In this document: piece after piece, positions 49,084-56,802 of the stretch
Position numbering within the stretch: position 1 is the first letter of the stretch
Layout of the letters: each line of letters opens with the position of its first letter
Assembly (NCBI RefSeq): GCF_003337375.1
Contig: NZ_QPJD01000019.1
Coordinates: 62,001 to 126,000, forward strand
Direction: 5' to 3'
Length of the DNA stretch: 64,000 nt
From: Paenibacillus prosopidis
GTDB taxonomy: Bacteria; Bacillota; Bacilli; Paenibacillales; Paenibacillaceae
Translations under genes and position numbers: made by a program
Notes under the pieces: generated by a model
Told to the model about the DNA's origin: nothing
Database searches by the model: none
Seen by the model: only the letters and a program-made list of their open reading frames with translations

Positions 49084-51321
49084 TCACTTTGATTTTTTGG
49101 GCAGCACTTTGGTCCCCTGCTCCATTGGCGAATTGCACATCGGACAAGCGCGCGAAGCAGCCTGAGAATCCTCGTACGTAATAATTCGCTGCCACACCTG
49201 GCATGAATCGCTGGAGCAAATCCAGGCGAGGGCCGTCTCGGCGCCAGCATCTGCCTCTTGTTCAGCGACAAATGCGGAACGGATGAAGCGGGATAATTCA
49301 GTAGGCTTGCCGCGGTATAAGGCAGGTGAGCTGATATAAAGCTCCTCTTGAGCTCTTGTAACGGCAACGTATACCAGACGTCTTTCTTCCTCCAAAGCCT
49401 CAGCCTTTGTATCGTTTCCCGTTTGTATGGAGCTTCGGTCGCTATGCTTGTCCGCGGCGAGCGCGGAGCTGTGAGGAAGGATGCCCTCCGAAGCCCCGAT
49501 CACGAATACGACCGGAAATTCCAGTCCCTTCGATTTGTGGATGGACATGAGAGATATAGCGCTGCGATTCGGCTCATGCTTCTGCTGCTGCTGCACGGCA
49601 GCATGTTTATCCGTAATATCATCAATGTATTTTATAAAAGCTTCTATCGTATCAAACGTGCTTGCCGCAGCCTCGAATTCATCGAGAACCTCCTTCAGTC
49701 CTTCCTTATGCTCGGTCACTTCATGACGTTTGCTTGTTTCAAGGAATTGATCATAGAAGCCTTGGCGAAGCTGGGTAATAGCGGCGGCAGGCTTGCATTC
49801 AGTTAACGACTTAATCAGCTTAATCCGTTCCTTAATTTTGTCCTTCTGAAAATCCTTCAGCTGCGGATATTCCAGCAAATGAATGAGCGGCCATTTCTTC
49901 GCCCGCTGCTTATCTTGATTCCATATAAAGGCCATTGCCTGCTCACGGTTCATGTAAAGCGTCGGAAGCATCGTTTCCATCGCATCAAAGTTCCGGCGGT
50001 CCATCACGAGCCGTAAATGGGCGAGTAACGGCTTAATGGCCCATTGGTCATAAAACAGCTGACCGTCTCCGAAATCGATAAACGGGAGCTGCCGCGTCAG
50101 CAGAAGCTCGATGAGCGCCCTGCTGCTGCTCGCTGTTCGGAAGAGAACGGCAAATTCACCAAATGACCGTTTGCCTCCTTGCGCGGTTTGCGCAATGATT
50201 GTATCAGCAATTAATTGCGCTTCGTCTTGAGTTGTTTTGAGCCGGGCGTAGGAAGGATTGACTCCTTTCGGCTTGACGGCCAGCAGCGTCTTCTCCTTGC
50301 GCAGCTTGTTATTTTGAATGATGGCATTGCCAAGTCCGACGATCGTGCTGGTAGAGCGGTAATTAATGTCTAGAACAATCGTAACCGCTCCCGGATATTG
50401 ATGCTCAAAATTTAAAATATAATCGTTCCGTGCGCCGTTAAAGGAGTAAATCGTCTGATCGTCATCACCGACAACCATTAAATTTTGGTGTTTGTCGGCA
50501 AGCATTTGCACAAGCACATACTGGACTTGGTTCGTATCTTGAAACTCGTCGATCATGATGTATTGGAAACGACTTTGCAGCGAGGCCAGCAGCGCCGGAT
50601 CATCGCGGAGCAGCCGGTAGGCTTCCAGCAGAAGGTCATCGTAGTCGAGCTTGTCCATGTCCTTCTTCCACTGTTCATAGCGCGAGAAAAGCAGCTTCAG
50701 CTCCTTCTCCTCCGTCGTCGTTTCGGGCAGATCGTTAATGCTGATCATTTGCAGCTTAATCGCTGAGAGCCGGGCTAGCAGCGTTTCCGGCTCATAGTCA
50801 TTTTGCAGTAAAAGCTCACGCATTAGCCTTTTGAAAAAAATATGCTTCTGTCCGGTTTCTCCGAGAATGGCTTGACGGTAACCCCGTCCCCGCAGCAGCT
50901 GGAGACAGAACGAGTGGAAGGTACGCGCTTCTACGCCGCCTGCTGCGCGGGCATCAAGAACAGGAAGCGAACGTATTCGGCCGCGCATTTCATCCGCCGC
51001 TTTTTTGGAGAAGGTCATAAGTAAGATATGCTGCGGCTGAACGCTGCGCACCGCTATCAAATAAGCAGTACGGCATACGAGGACGGACGTCTTGCCCGAG
51101 CCGGCGCCTGCAAGTAGTAGCGCAGCGCCTGTATTGTGGCGGACCGCGGCGATTTGCGGTCTGTTGAGAGAGATCCCGTATTGCTCAAAAGCGCGGAAAA
51201 ATGAAGCATCAGCCTCTTCTGCGCCGACGAGCTGACAGCTTGTTTCCGCCTCTGCTTTTGGGGCAAAGGGAACCTCGCTTTTATGGATACCGATCGGAAA
51301 TGTATAATAGTTGCTGCTCAC
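49084..51321 (-). CDS. UvrD/Rep-type ATP-dependent DNA helicase
   Basis: A 745-residue superfamily 1 helicase: Walker A LLAGAGSGKTSVLVCRTAYL, motif Ia TFSKKAADEMRGRI, motif II IMIDEFQDTNQVQY, motif III VVGDDDQTIYSFNGA, then motif V/VI SIHKSKGLEFPVVFV and RRLVYVAVTRAQEELY. A zinc-like WICSSDSCQVW..CPMCNSP occurs at the very C-terminus, absent in classical UvrD. GTG 51321 is the start: AAGGTGA is upstream, and the -10 TATAAT (51351-51356) lies too close to ATG 51348 for that codon to be used. Confidence 0.9.
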   Translation of the reverse strand: MSSNYYTFPIGIHKSEVPFAPKAEAETSCQLVGAEEADASFFRAFEQYGISLNRPQIAAVRHNTGAALLLAGAGSGKTSVLVCRTAYLIAVRSVQPQHILLMTFSKKAADEMRGRIRSLPVLDARAAGGVEARTFHSFCLQLLRGRGYRQAILGETGQKHIFFKRLMRELLLQNDYEPETLLARLSAIKLQMISINDLPETTTEEKELKLLFSRYEQWKKDMDKLDYDDLLLEAYRLLRDDPALLASLQSRFQYIMIDEFQDTNQVQYVLVQMLADKHQNLMVVGDDDQTIYSFNGARNDYILNFEHQYPGAVTIVLDINYRSTSTIVGLGNAIIQNNKLRKEKTLLAVKPKGVNPSYARLKTTQDEAQLIADTIIAQTAQGGKRSFGEFAVLFRTASSSRALIELLLTRQLPFIDFGDGQLFYDQWAIKPLLAHLRLVMDRRNFDAMETMLPTLYMNREQAMAFIWNQDKQRAKKWPLIHLLEYPQLKDFQKDKIKERIKLIKSLTECKPAAAITQLRQGFYDQFLETSKRHEVTEHKEGLKEVLDEFEAAASTFDTIEAFIKYIDDITDKHAAVQQQQKHEPNRSAISLMSIHKSKGLEFPVVFVIGASEGILPHSSALAADKHSDRSSIQTGNDTKAEALEEERRLVYVAVTRAQEELYISSPALYRGKPTELSRFIRSAFVAEQEADAGAETALAWICSSDSCQVWQRIITYEDSQAASRACPMCNSPMEQGTKVLPKKSK

Positions 51322-51350
51322 TTCATCACCTTCAGAAATAATATTCATTT

Positions 51351-51359
51351 ATTATAGCA
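51351..51359 (-). promoter_or_regulatory. Extended -10 of the helicase gene
   Basis: On the minus strand TGC-TATAAT. Transcription would begin near 51345, inside the codon run of an upstream ATG, which decides the GTG start at 51321. Confidence 0.6.
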
Positions 51360-51505
51360 GATGCATTGGAGAAGCGGGTTGATGAATGACCGCTGCATGC
51401 CATTTTAAAAGTTAATTATGGAATAAAAAGGATTTGTACGGTAAGATGAAAATGTTGCAAGCGGATTATATGTTGACTTTCATCGTAACCGGGAGCGTGT
51501 TATTC

Positions 51506-52801
51506 ATGGCCAATTCAAGCTTTAAATCGAAATTAGCGTACAGCTCAGGAAATTTATCCGTCAATCTGCTAGCGCAGGCATTTGCATCCTACATTGTATT
51601 TTATTATGTGGACGTGCTTGGCGTCAGACCGAGCTTAATAAGCGTTGCGATGGTTATTCACGGCATCGTGAATGCGGTGCTCAATCCTCTATTCGGCCAT
51701 ATATCCGACCGGACGAATTCCCGCTGGGGCAGACGAATTCCTTATATGATGTTCGGTATGGTGCCGTTAGCAGCGTTATTTACGGCAGTCTGGTTTCCGG
51801 TCGTTACGGGCTCTGCGTTGTTTTGGTATTTTCTGACGGTTATTCTTCTCTATGATATTTTATTTGTGATGGTTGTTCTCAATTATTCTGCTTTGTTTCC
51901 GGAAATGTTCACGACCATTAAGGAGCGCGCATCCGTATCGTCCTGGCGCCAAATGTTCGGTATCGTCGGAATGATTATCGGCGTTGCGCTGCCGCCGCTC
52001 TTATACGGCAAGCTGGGCTGGGGACCGATGGGGGCTATTTTTGCCGGTATTGCGCTGCTGTTTTTCATCATTATGGTATCGTCCAGTAAAGAGAAAACAG
52101 TCGTTCAACGCGAAGAGGTAGGGTTTCTGAAGTCGCTAAAATTCACATTTTCAAATAGGGCTTTTGTTTTTTATGTGATCGGCAGCTTTTTTGTACAGTT
52201 CACGTTCGCCGTGCTTCCCGCCGCGATTCCGTTTTTCACGAAATACGTGCTGGTGGCCTCAGAAGACAGCAATACGGTACTGCTTGGCGTTATATTTATC
52301 GCTGCCATTCCTTGCGTATACATATGGGGAAGATTCGTTCAAAAGTGGGGTCCGCGCAGAACGGTTATTTATGCAGTATGCATTTACGCGGCTGCGATGA
52401 TCCCGTTTCTGTTCGTATCGAGCGTGACTGCCGCTGCTATTGCGGCTGCTGCAATCGGAATCGGCTTGGCTGGCTTGCTCGTTTTGCTTGACGTGCTATT
52501 GTCCGAAATCATTGATGAGGATGAAAAACGAACAAACGTCCGCAGAGAAGGCATGTACTTCGGAATGAACGGGTTCATTGTAAAATGGGGCATATCGCTG
52601 CAGGCGGTCGTTATCGGCCTTATTTTGGAAGTAACCGGCTATGTGAAGGATGCCGTGCAAACGGAAGCGGCGGTATGGGGCATCCGTTCCATGCTGAGCG
52701 TTATTCCGTTAGTTGCTTTAGTTCTTGCGCTTGTCTTCTTTTACTTATATCCCATCCGCAGTGGAAGTACGATCCATGCCAAGGCTGATATCAGCCAATG
52801 A
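51506..52801 (+). CDS. GPH-type sugar/cation symporter (MFS)
   Basis: A 431-residue transporter with about 12 membrane helices. FKSKLAYSSGNLSVNLLAQAFASYIVFYYVDVLG, NAVLNPLFGHISDRTNSRWGRRIPYMMFGMVPLA and a large central loop fit the glycoside-pentoside-hexuronide (GPH) family. The DRT..RWGRR motif is typical. Substrate unknown. ATG 51506 is ten bases from GGGAG. The next reading frame starts in the stop (ATGA). Confidence 0.85.
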   Translation: MANSSFKSKLAYSSGNLSVNLLAQAFASYIVFYYVDVLGVRPSLISVAMVIHGIVNAVLNPLFGHISDRTNSRWGRRIPYMMFGMVPLAALFTAVWFPVVTGSALFWYFLTVILLYDILFVMVVLNYSALFPEMFTTIKERASVSSWRQMFGIVGMIIGVALPPLLYGKLGWGPMGAIFAGIALLFFIIMVSSSKEKTVVQREEVGFLKSLKFTFSNRAFVFYVIGSFFVQFTFAVLPAAIPFFTKYVLVASEDSNTVLLGVIFIAAIPCVYIWGRFVQKWGPRRTVIYAVCIYAAAMIPFLFVSSVTAAAIAAAAIGIGLAGLLVLLDVLLSEIIDEDEKRTNVRREGMYFGMNGFIVKWGISLQAVVIGLILEVTGYVKDAVQTEAAVWGIRSMLSVIPLVALVLALVFFYLYPIRSGSTIHAKADISQ

Positions 52802-53028
52802 AGAAAGCATTTGATTGGAAAAAGCAAAATCCGCAGGAGCTGCAGCTAAGACCGGGCGAAGATGCCGCTTATATTTTCACGAATGGCGACCAGCTGCCGG
52901 GAGTAGATTCCGGTTATAGTTCAAGCGTTACGCGGACGTTAGCGGCATGGGTACGGTGGCTGCTCCTTGAGGGGAGAAATCGGAGTGTAGTAAGATTGAT
53001 AAAAAACGGTTATCAAAAGGAGAACACT
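52798..53028 (+). other. In-frame 77-codon stretch before DUF2277, possible N-terminal extension
   Basis: An open frame from ATG 52798 (overlapping the transporter stop as ATGA) runs without a stop into DUF2277. Its peptide (KKAFDWKKQNPQELQLRPGE to YQKENT) resembles no family I know. Another explanation is a small gene fragment that has lost its stop, or a leader with weak translation. It has no clear ribosome site. Confidence 0.35.
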
Positions 53029-53307
53029 ATGTGCCGAAACATCAAGACACTTTTCAACTTTGACCCTCAGGTTACCGATGATGAAATTCATGCGGCCTCG
53101 CTCCAATTCGTGAGGAAGATCTCGGGCTTCAACGAGCCCTCGAAGGCGAACGAGGCGGCGTTTAATCGTGCCGTCGGGCAGGTGGCTGAGGTTGCCCGTA
53201 ATCTGTTAGGTTCGTTGGTTACCAGTGCCGAGCCTCGCAATCGCGAGGTCGAAATCGAACGTGCACGCGCTAGATCGGCAAAAAGGTTCGGTGATAAAGA
53301 GGATTAA
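53029..53307 (+). CDS. DUF2277 family protein
   Basis: A 92-residue protein, MCRNIKTLFNFDPQVTDDEI, with HAASLQFVRKISGFNEPSKANEAAFNRAV and an Arg-rich C-terminus, matches DUF2277. AAAGGAGAACACT precedes ATG 53029, so it is probably expressed from this codon even though the frame stays open 77 codons upstream. The middle of the gene is richer in GC than its neighbours, and the family is common outside the Firmicutes, so acquisition by transfer is possible. Function unknown. Confidence 0.8.
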   Translation: MCRNIKTLFNFDPQVTDDEIHAASLQFVRKISGFNEPSKANEAAFNRAVGQVAEVARNLLGSLVTSAEPRNREVEIERARARSAKRFGDKED

Positions 53308-53351
53308 GGCAATCAGGCCAACGTAGGAGGTTAGCTGAGAACGGGCATCGA

Positions 53352-53556
53352 GAGCTATATTGGACAAATACAATAACTTCAATCTTTTATGCCGCTGCGT
53401 GTGCCCTATAAGGGAAATATCCAATATAGAGCATACGAAGCAGCCCGTTTTTCTTCGATAGTACCGAATTTCGCTGAATTTACTGTAAGAAATCCAATAT
53501 AGCTCAGCATAACAACAAACTTCTGCTCCTATCCTGCAGTAAATCCAATGTGGTAC
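53352..53556. repeat. Intergenic repeat cluster built on TCCAATATAGCTC
   Basis: Four copies of a 13-base motif: inverted at 53352-53364 (GAGCTATATTGGA), direct at 53420-53432 (TCCAATATAGAGC), 53493-53505 (TCCAATATAGCTC) and degenerate at 53544-53556 (TCCAATGTGGTAC), spaced about 68, 73 and 51 bases. The last two are preceded by similar CTG-A--AAA sequence. The 313-base gap (53308-53620) otherwise holds no gene that I can see. Confidence 0.7.
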
Positions 53557-53580
53557 GCTGATCCCCTTGATGAATGAAAA

Positions 53581-53622
53581 TAACGGTTCGATCAGCTGCA
53601 TTATCCGCAGCTAGGAACCGTT
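53581..53622 (-). terminator. Terminator of the DUF1904 gene
   Basis: Stem TAACGGTTC / GAACCGTTA, inner AGCTGC / GCAGCT, and on the minus strand TTATTTTC follows. Confidence 0.72.
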
Positions 53623-53953
53623 ACAAACAAGGCTCCCCGTTAATGTAATAACTGTCTTCCCGATACGTTTGAAACACGACCTCGATCTCATTGATGCCAA
53701 GCTTTTGCATGGATCTAGTCACTGCCAGGGCAAAGCTGTCACGGACCTGTTGACCGCGTTCGAACCAGCCAATCTCGACAAAGGCAAAGGCTGGGGCGTC
53801 GGAACCGCCCCCGAATACGTTCGTCGTATGTAAGCAATTCATGGTGAAATTGTCTGTTCCGCAGCCGCAAAGCGCTGCAAGCTCCTCGGCAAGCTGCGAA
53901 GCTACTGATTGCAGCTCCTCGGCCGGTACGCCTCGAAATAAGAGATGGGGCAT
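53621..53953 (-). CDS. DUF1904 family protein
   Basis: A 110-residue tautomerase-like protein: MPHLLFRGVPAEELQSVASQL, FTMNCLHTTNVFGG and AFVEIGWFERGQQVRDSFA match DUF1904. The N-terminal proline after Met is as in tautomerases, so it might act as a catalytic base after Met removal (inference). It lies 27 bases downstream of the pseudouridine synthase gene on the same strand. Confidence 0.75.
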   Translation of the reverse strand: MPHLLFRGVPAEELQSVASQLAEELAALCGCGTDNFTMNCLHTTNVFGGGSDAPAFAFVEIGWFERGQQVRDSFALAVTRSMQKLGINEIEVVFQTYREDSYYINGEPCL

Positions 53954-53980
53954 GATTGAGTTCCTCTCGCTTCTTTTTAT

Positions 53981-54907
53981 TTACGGTTGTACGGGCGCTT
54001 GGAAAGGCTTCAGAAACAGCTTCGGAATATCAGTCTCAAACCGTACCAGCTTGCCCGATACCGGATGAATGAAGGCGAGCACACGGGCATGAAGACCGAG
54101 ACGGCCGATTGCTTTGGTGCGCGCTCCGTACTTTTTATCGCCGACTACCGGGTGGCCGATTTCTTCCATATGGACGCGAATTTGGTTTTTGCGGCCAGTT
54201 TCCAGCTGAACCTCGAGCAGCGAGAAGCTTTTGCTTGTTCGCAGCACCTTGTAATGAGTGACCGCATGAAGTCCGTCATTCGGATAGGGGCTGGAATACA
54301 TTTTGAGCGTCTTGCTTTCCTTCAGCCAGGAAGAAACCGTACCTTTCTCCTTCTTGACCGTTCCTTCGACGAGAGCGACATAGATGCGCTCTTGAACGGT
54401 ATCCTGCCAGCTGTTCTGCAGCTGCTGTTGGATCGCTTCGCTCTTTGCGAACATCATCACGCCCGACGTATCGCGATCGAGCCGGTGGACGACAAATATC
54501 CGATTTTTCGGATTTTCGGTCCGCACGTGCGCCATCAGCTGGCGGTAGGCTGTCAACTCGTTCTCTTTCGCAGAATCCGACGATACCGATAATAGACCGG
54601 CATCCTTCTTAATAACGATAATATGCTCATCCTCAAACATAATCGACAGCCCCTCCATCGGAGGCTTTTCCTGTATTCGTTCCTTGCTTACGGTCACCGT
54701 GTGACCTGGCTGCAAGGAGTAGTTGTAGGCGGTCGTGGCTTTCCCGTCGACTGACACCTGCCCGTGCGCCAAAATCGACTTTACGACGTTTCGTCCTGCG
54801 CCGGATATATTTTTTATGAGAAAAGGTAGCAGCTCCATCGGTTCAGTAACCGGGTAAGACTTGCTCTTATCTGCTTGATGAGTCGGGCGCTTTCTCCCCT
54901 TATGCAT
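53981..54907 (-). CDS. RluA family pseudouridine synthase
   Basis: A 308-residue enzyme with an N-terminal S4-like RNA-binding region (KNISGAGRNVVKSILAHGQVSVDG) and the catalytic HRLDRDTSGVMMFAKS near residue 142 with the active aspartate, followed by RKNQIRVHMEEIGHPVVGDKKYG. It isomerises uridine in rRNA or tRNA; which position is not known. AGGAGGTTTTAGGC precedes the ATG. DUF1904 follows on the same strand. Confidence 0.9.
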   Translation of the reverse strand: MHKGRKRPTHQADKSKSYPVTEPMELLPFLIKNISGAGRNVVKSILAHGQVSVDGKATTAYNYSLQPGHTVTVSKERIQEKPPMEGLSIMFEDEHIIVIKKDAGLLSVSSDSAKENELTAYRQLMAHVRTENPKNRIFVVHRLDRDTSGVMMFAKSEAIQQQLQNSWQDTVQERIYVALVEGTVKKEKGTVSSWLKESKTLKMYSSPYPNDGLHAVTHYKVLRTSKSFSLLEVQLETGRKNQIRVHMEEIGHPVVGDKKYGARTKAIGRLGLHARVLAFIHPVSGKLVRFETDIPKLFLKPFQAPVQP

Positions 54908-55096
54908 GCCTAAAACCTCCTAGATTCAATACTCCTACTATAACATGACTAACGGCTGGAATTCTAATCTTCCATCCCTATCGATTGGAAAATCTATGAA
55001 AGCCGTTTTCATAGACAAATCGCCAAGCCGGATGGTACGATAAACAAGATACATATACATATGGGGAATATGGAAGAGGTTGGAGGAGACCGTTAC

Positions 55097-56647
55097 TTGA
55101 AAACAAAACTTATTAAATCTTTGCTTTGTCCATTGCTCGTAACAGGCCTGTTGCTTGCTCCGCTGCCAGGACTTGGTGGTACGTCCGTGTCGGCAGCAAG
55201 CATTTCTGCAAAGGCGGTTACAGCAAATAAGCAGCAATTGCAAGTGATTGTAGATGGAAAAAAGCTTTCGCTCGCTGCGCCCGCGTATGCAGAGAAGGGC
55301 GTTACCTGCGTTCCGATGCGCGATATTTTCACAGCACTAGGAGCGTCTGTTACTTGGGAAAGTAAGACGGAGACAATTATCGGCCGCAAGGGCAGCATTT
55401 CGGTTTCTCTTAAGGTCGGCAAGAAAGATGCGGTAGTTAACGGTAAAACGGTGAAGCTGGATGCACCGGCAGTTGTGCGCAAAGGCGTTACTTTTGTACC
55501 GGTTCGTTTTATATCGGAGTCTCTTCGCGCGACGGTGAAATGGGACAGCGCCGCTAATGCGGTTCGTATAACTTCTCCGGAAGCGGCAGAATTGGCCGAG
55601 TACGAGAAGTGGCAGGAAGCACAGAAAAATTTGCCTAAGCTTACGTCTACCGAAATCGTAAATAAATATGATGAGAGTGTCGTTCTGATTATGACGAATA
55701 ACGCGCAAGGCAGCGGCGTTGTCATTGGAGAAAACCTGATTCTGACTAATCACCACGTAATGGCAGACGCAGCCTCGGCAACCGCGCTTTCTATTTTTGG
55801 AGACGAGATGAAAATAACGGGTGTCGTCAATTATGACGCCGATATCGATCTTGCCATCATCAAGACGGAGGAGCCTATCGATCTTCCGGCAGTCAAAGTC
55901 GGCTATGGCTTGAATTCACGCAAAGGCGATAAGGTCGTTGCGATCGGAAGTCCGCTTGGGCTTCAAAATACAGTATCAGACGGCCTAATTAGCAATATTA
56001 CGTACGAAGGCGGAGTTCGCTACATTCAGACTAGCGCGCCAATCGACCACGGCAGCTCCGGCGGAGCGCTCTTTAACGAATATGGCGAGCTCATCGGTAT
56101 TACATCGCTAGGCTACTCCAACACGAACGCCGATTTGAACTTTGCAGTATCGATTATGCATGCGGCTATTCTCAAAGGCGCAGCTACTGAAGCACAGATT
56201 AAGGACGCGAAATTTTTACCGGCCAGCCTGCCTGAAACACTCGTCGGCGCACCGCTGACTGATATTCAGAAGCTGATGGCTGACCAGTATTCTTCGTTGC
56301 AAACAACGGAGGGGACAGCAAGCTTTGCCAAATGGGAAGTGAATCGCGACTCTTCAGGCTGGCTCGTGCTGACAGCGGATATCGACCCGCTTTACTACAT
56401 GTATTACGGTCCGGCGACGGCTGAGGAGCTTCGTATCTGGTCGATTAATTTAGGCTATGAGCTTCACCGTATGCTCCCGGACGAAAAAATCCAAGTACTC
56501 ATATCATTTGAACGCGATTACGGTTTTGAACCGCGCGGCTTGGAGCCTGGCGAGGTAAGCTCAATCGGCGGCGGCAAATGGCGCGTCCGTTATCCGGTCA
56601 TCGATATGCAGCTCAAGGATCAGCTTCACATTAAAGTCAGAGACTAA
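55097..56647 (+). CDS. Secreted trypsin-like serine protease with copper-amine-oxidase N-terminal domain
   Basis: A 516-residue protein: signal peptide (KTKLIKSLLCPLLVTGLLLAPLPGLG), a beta-rich copper amine oxidase N-like domain twice repeated (PMRDIFTALGASVTWESKTETI and VPVRFISESLRATVKWDSAANAV, about 40-155), a trypsin/HtrA-like domain with His in NHHVMA (about residue 218), Asp in DADIDLAII (about 250) and Ser in DHGSSGGALF (about 318), and an unassigned C-terminal part. It works at the cell surface. Start TTG 55097 has GGAGGAG upstream; an earlier ATG at 55061 has none. Confidence 0.88.
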   Translation: MKTKLIKSLLCPLLVTGLLLAPLPGLGGTSVSAASISAKAVTANKQQLQVIVDGKKLSLAAPAYAEKGVTCVPMRDIFTALGASVTWESKTETIIGRKGSISVSLKVGKKDAVVNGKTVKLDAPAVVRKGVTFVPVRFISESLRATVKWDSAANAVRITSPEAAELAEYEKWQEAQKNLPKLTSTEIVNKYDESVVLIMTNNAQGSGVVIGENLILTNHHVMADAASATALSIFGDEMKITGVVNYDADIDLAIIKTEEPIDLPAVKVGYGLNSRKGDKVVAIGSPLGLQNTVSDGLISNITYEGGVRYIQTSAPIDHGSSGGALFNEYGELIGITSLGYSNTNADLNFAVSIMHAAILKGAATEAQIKDAKFLPASLPETLVGAPLTDIQKLMADQYSSLQTTEGTASFAKWEVNRDSSGWLVLTADIDPLYYMYYGPATAEELRIWSINLGYELHRMLPDEKIQVLISFERDYGFEPRGLEPGEVSSIGGGKWRVRYPVIDMQLKDQLHIKVRD

Positions 56648-56654
56648 TTTATGC

Positions 56655-56703
56655 GAGGTGTCTGTTGCCGCTTTCAAGCGGGAATGGATGCCTCTTCTTT
56701 TTT
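56655..56703 (+). terminator. Terminator of the protease gene
   Basis: Stem GAGGTGTC / GATGCCTC with inner CCGCTT / AGCGG, then CTTTTTT. Confidence 0.7.
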
Positions 56704-56802
56704 GCATTGATTTTCGGTACAATAGAAGGCATCTTGCTGCAGGTGCTGCGTATTCGCGAAATGAACCATGCAAGCAAATGCTTAAGTTAGAGAGGTCATG
56801 TT

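Noticed and set aside
51322..51348. ATG 51348 as helicase start
   Set aside because: A TATAAT -10 lies a few bases upstream, so transcription would start at or after this codon; GTG 51321 has a good ribosome site.
53352..53556. Spaced repeats that might be a CRISPR array
   Set aside because: Only a 13-base core repeats, one copy is inverted, spacing is uneven (51-73 bases), and no cas genes are near.
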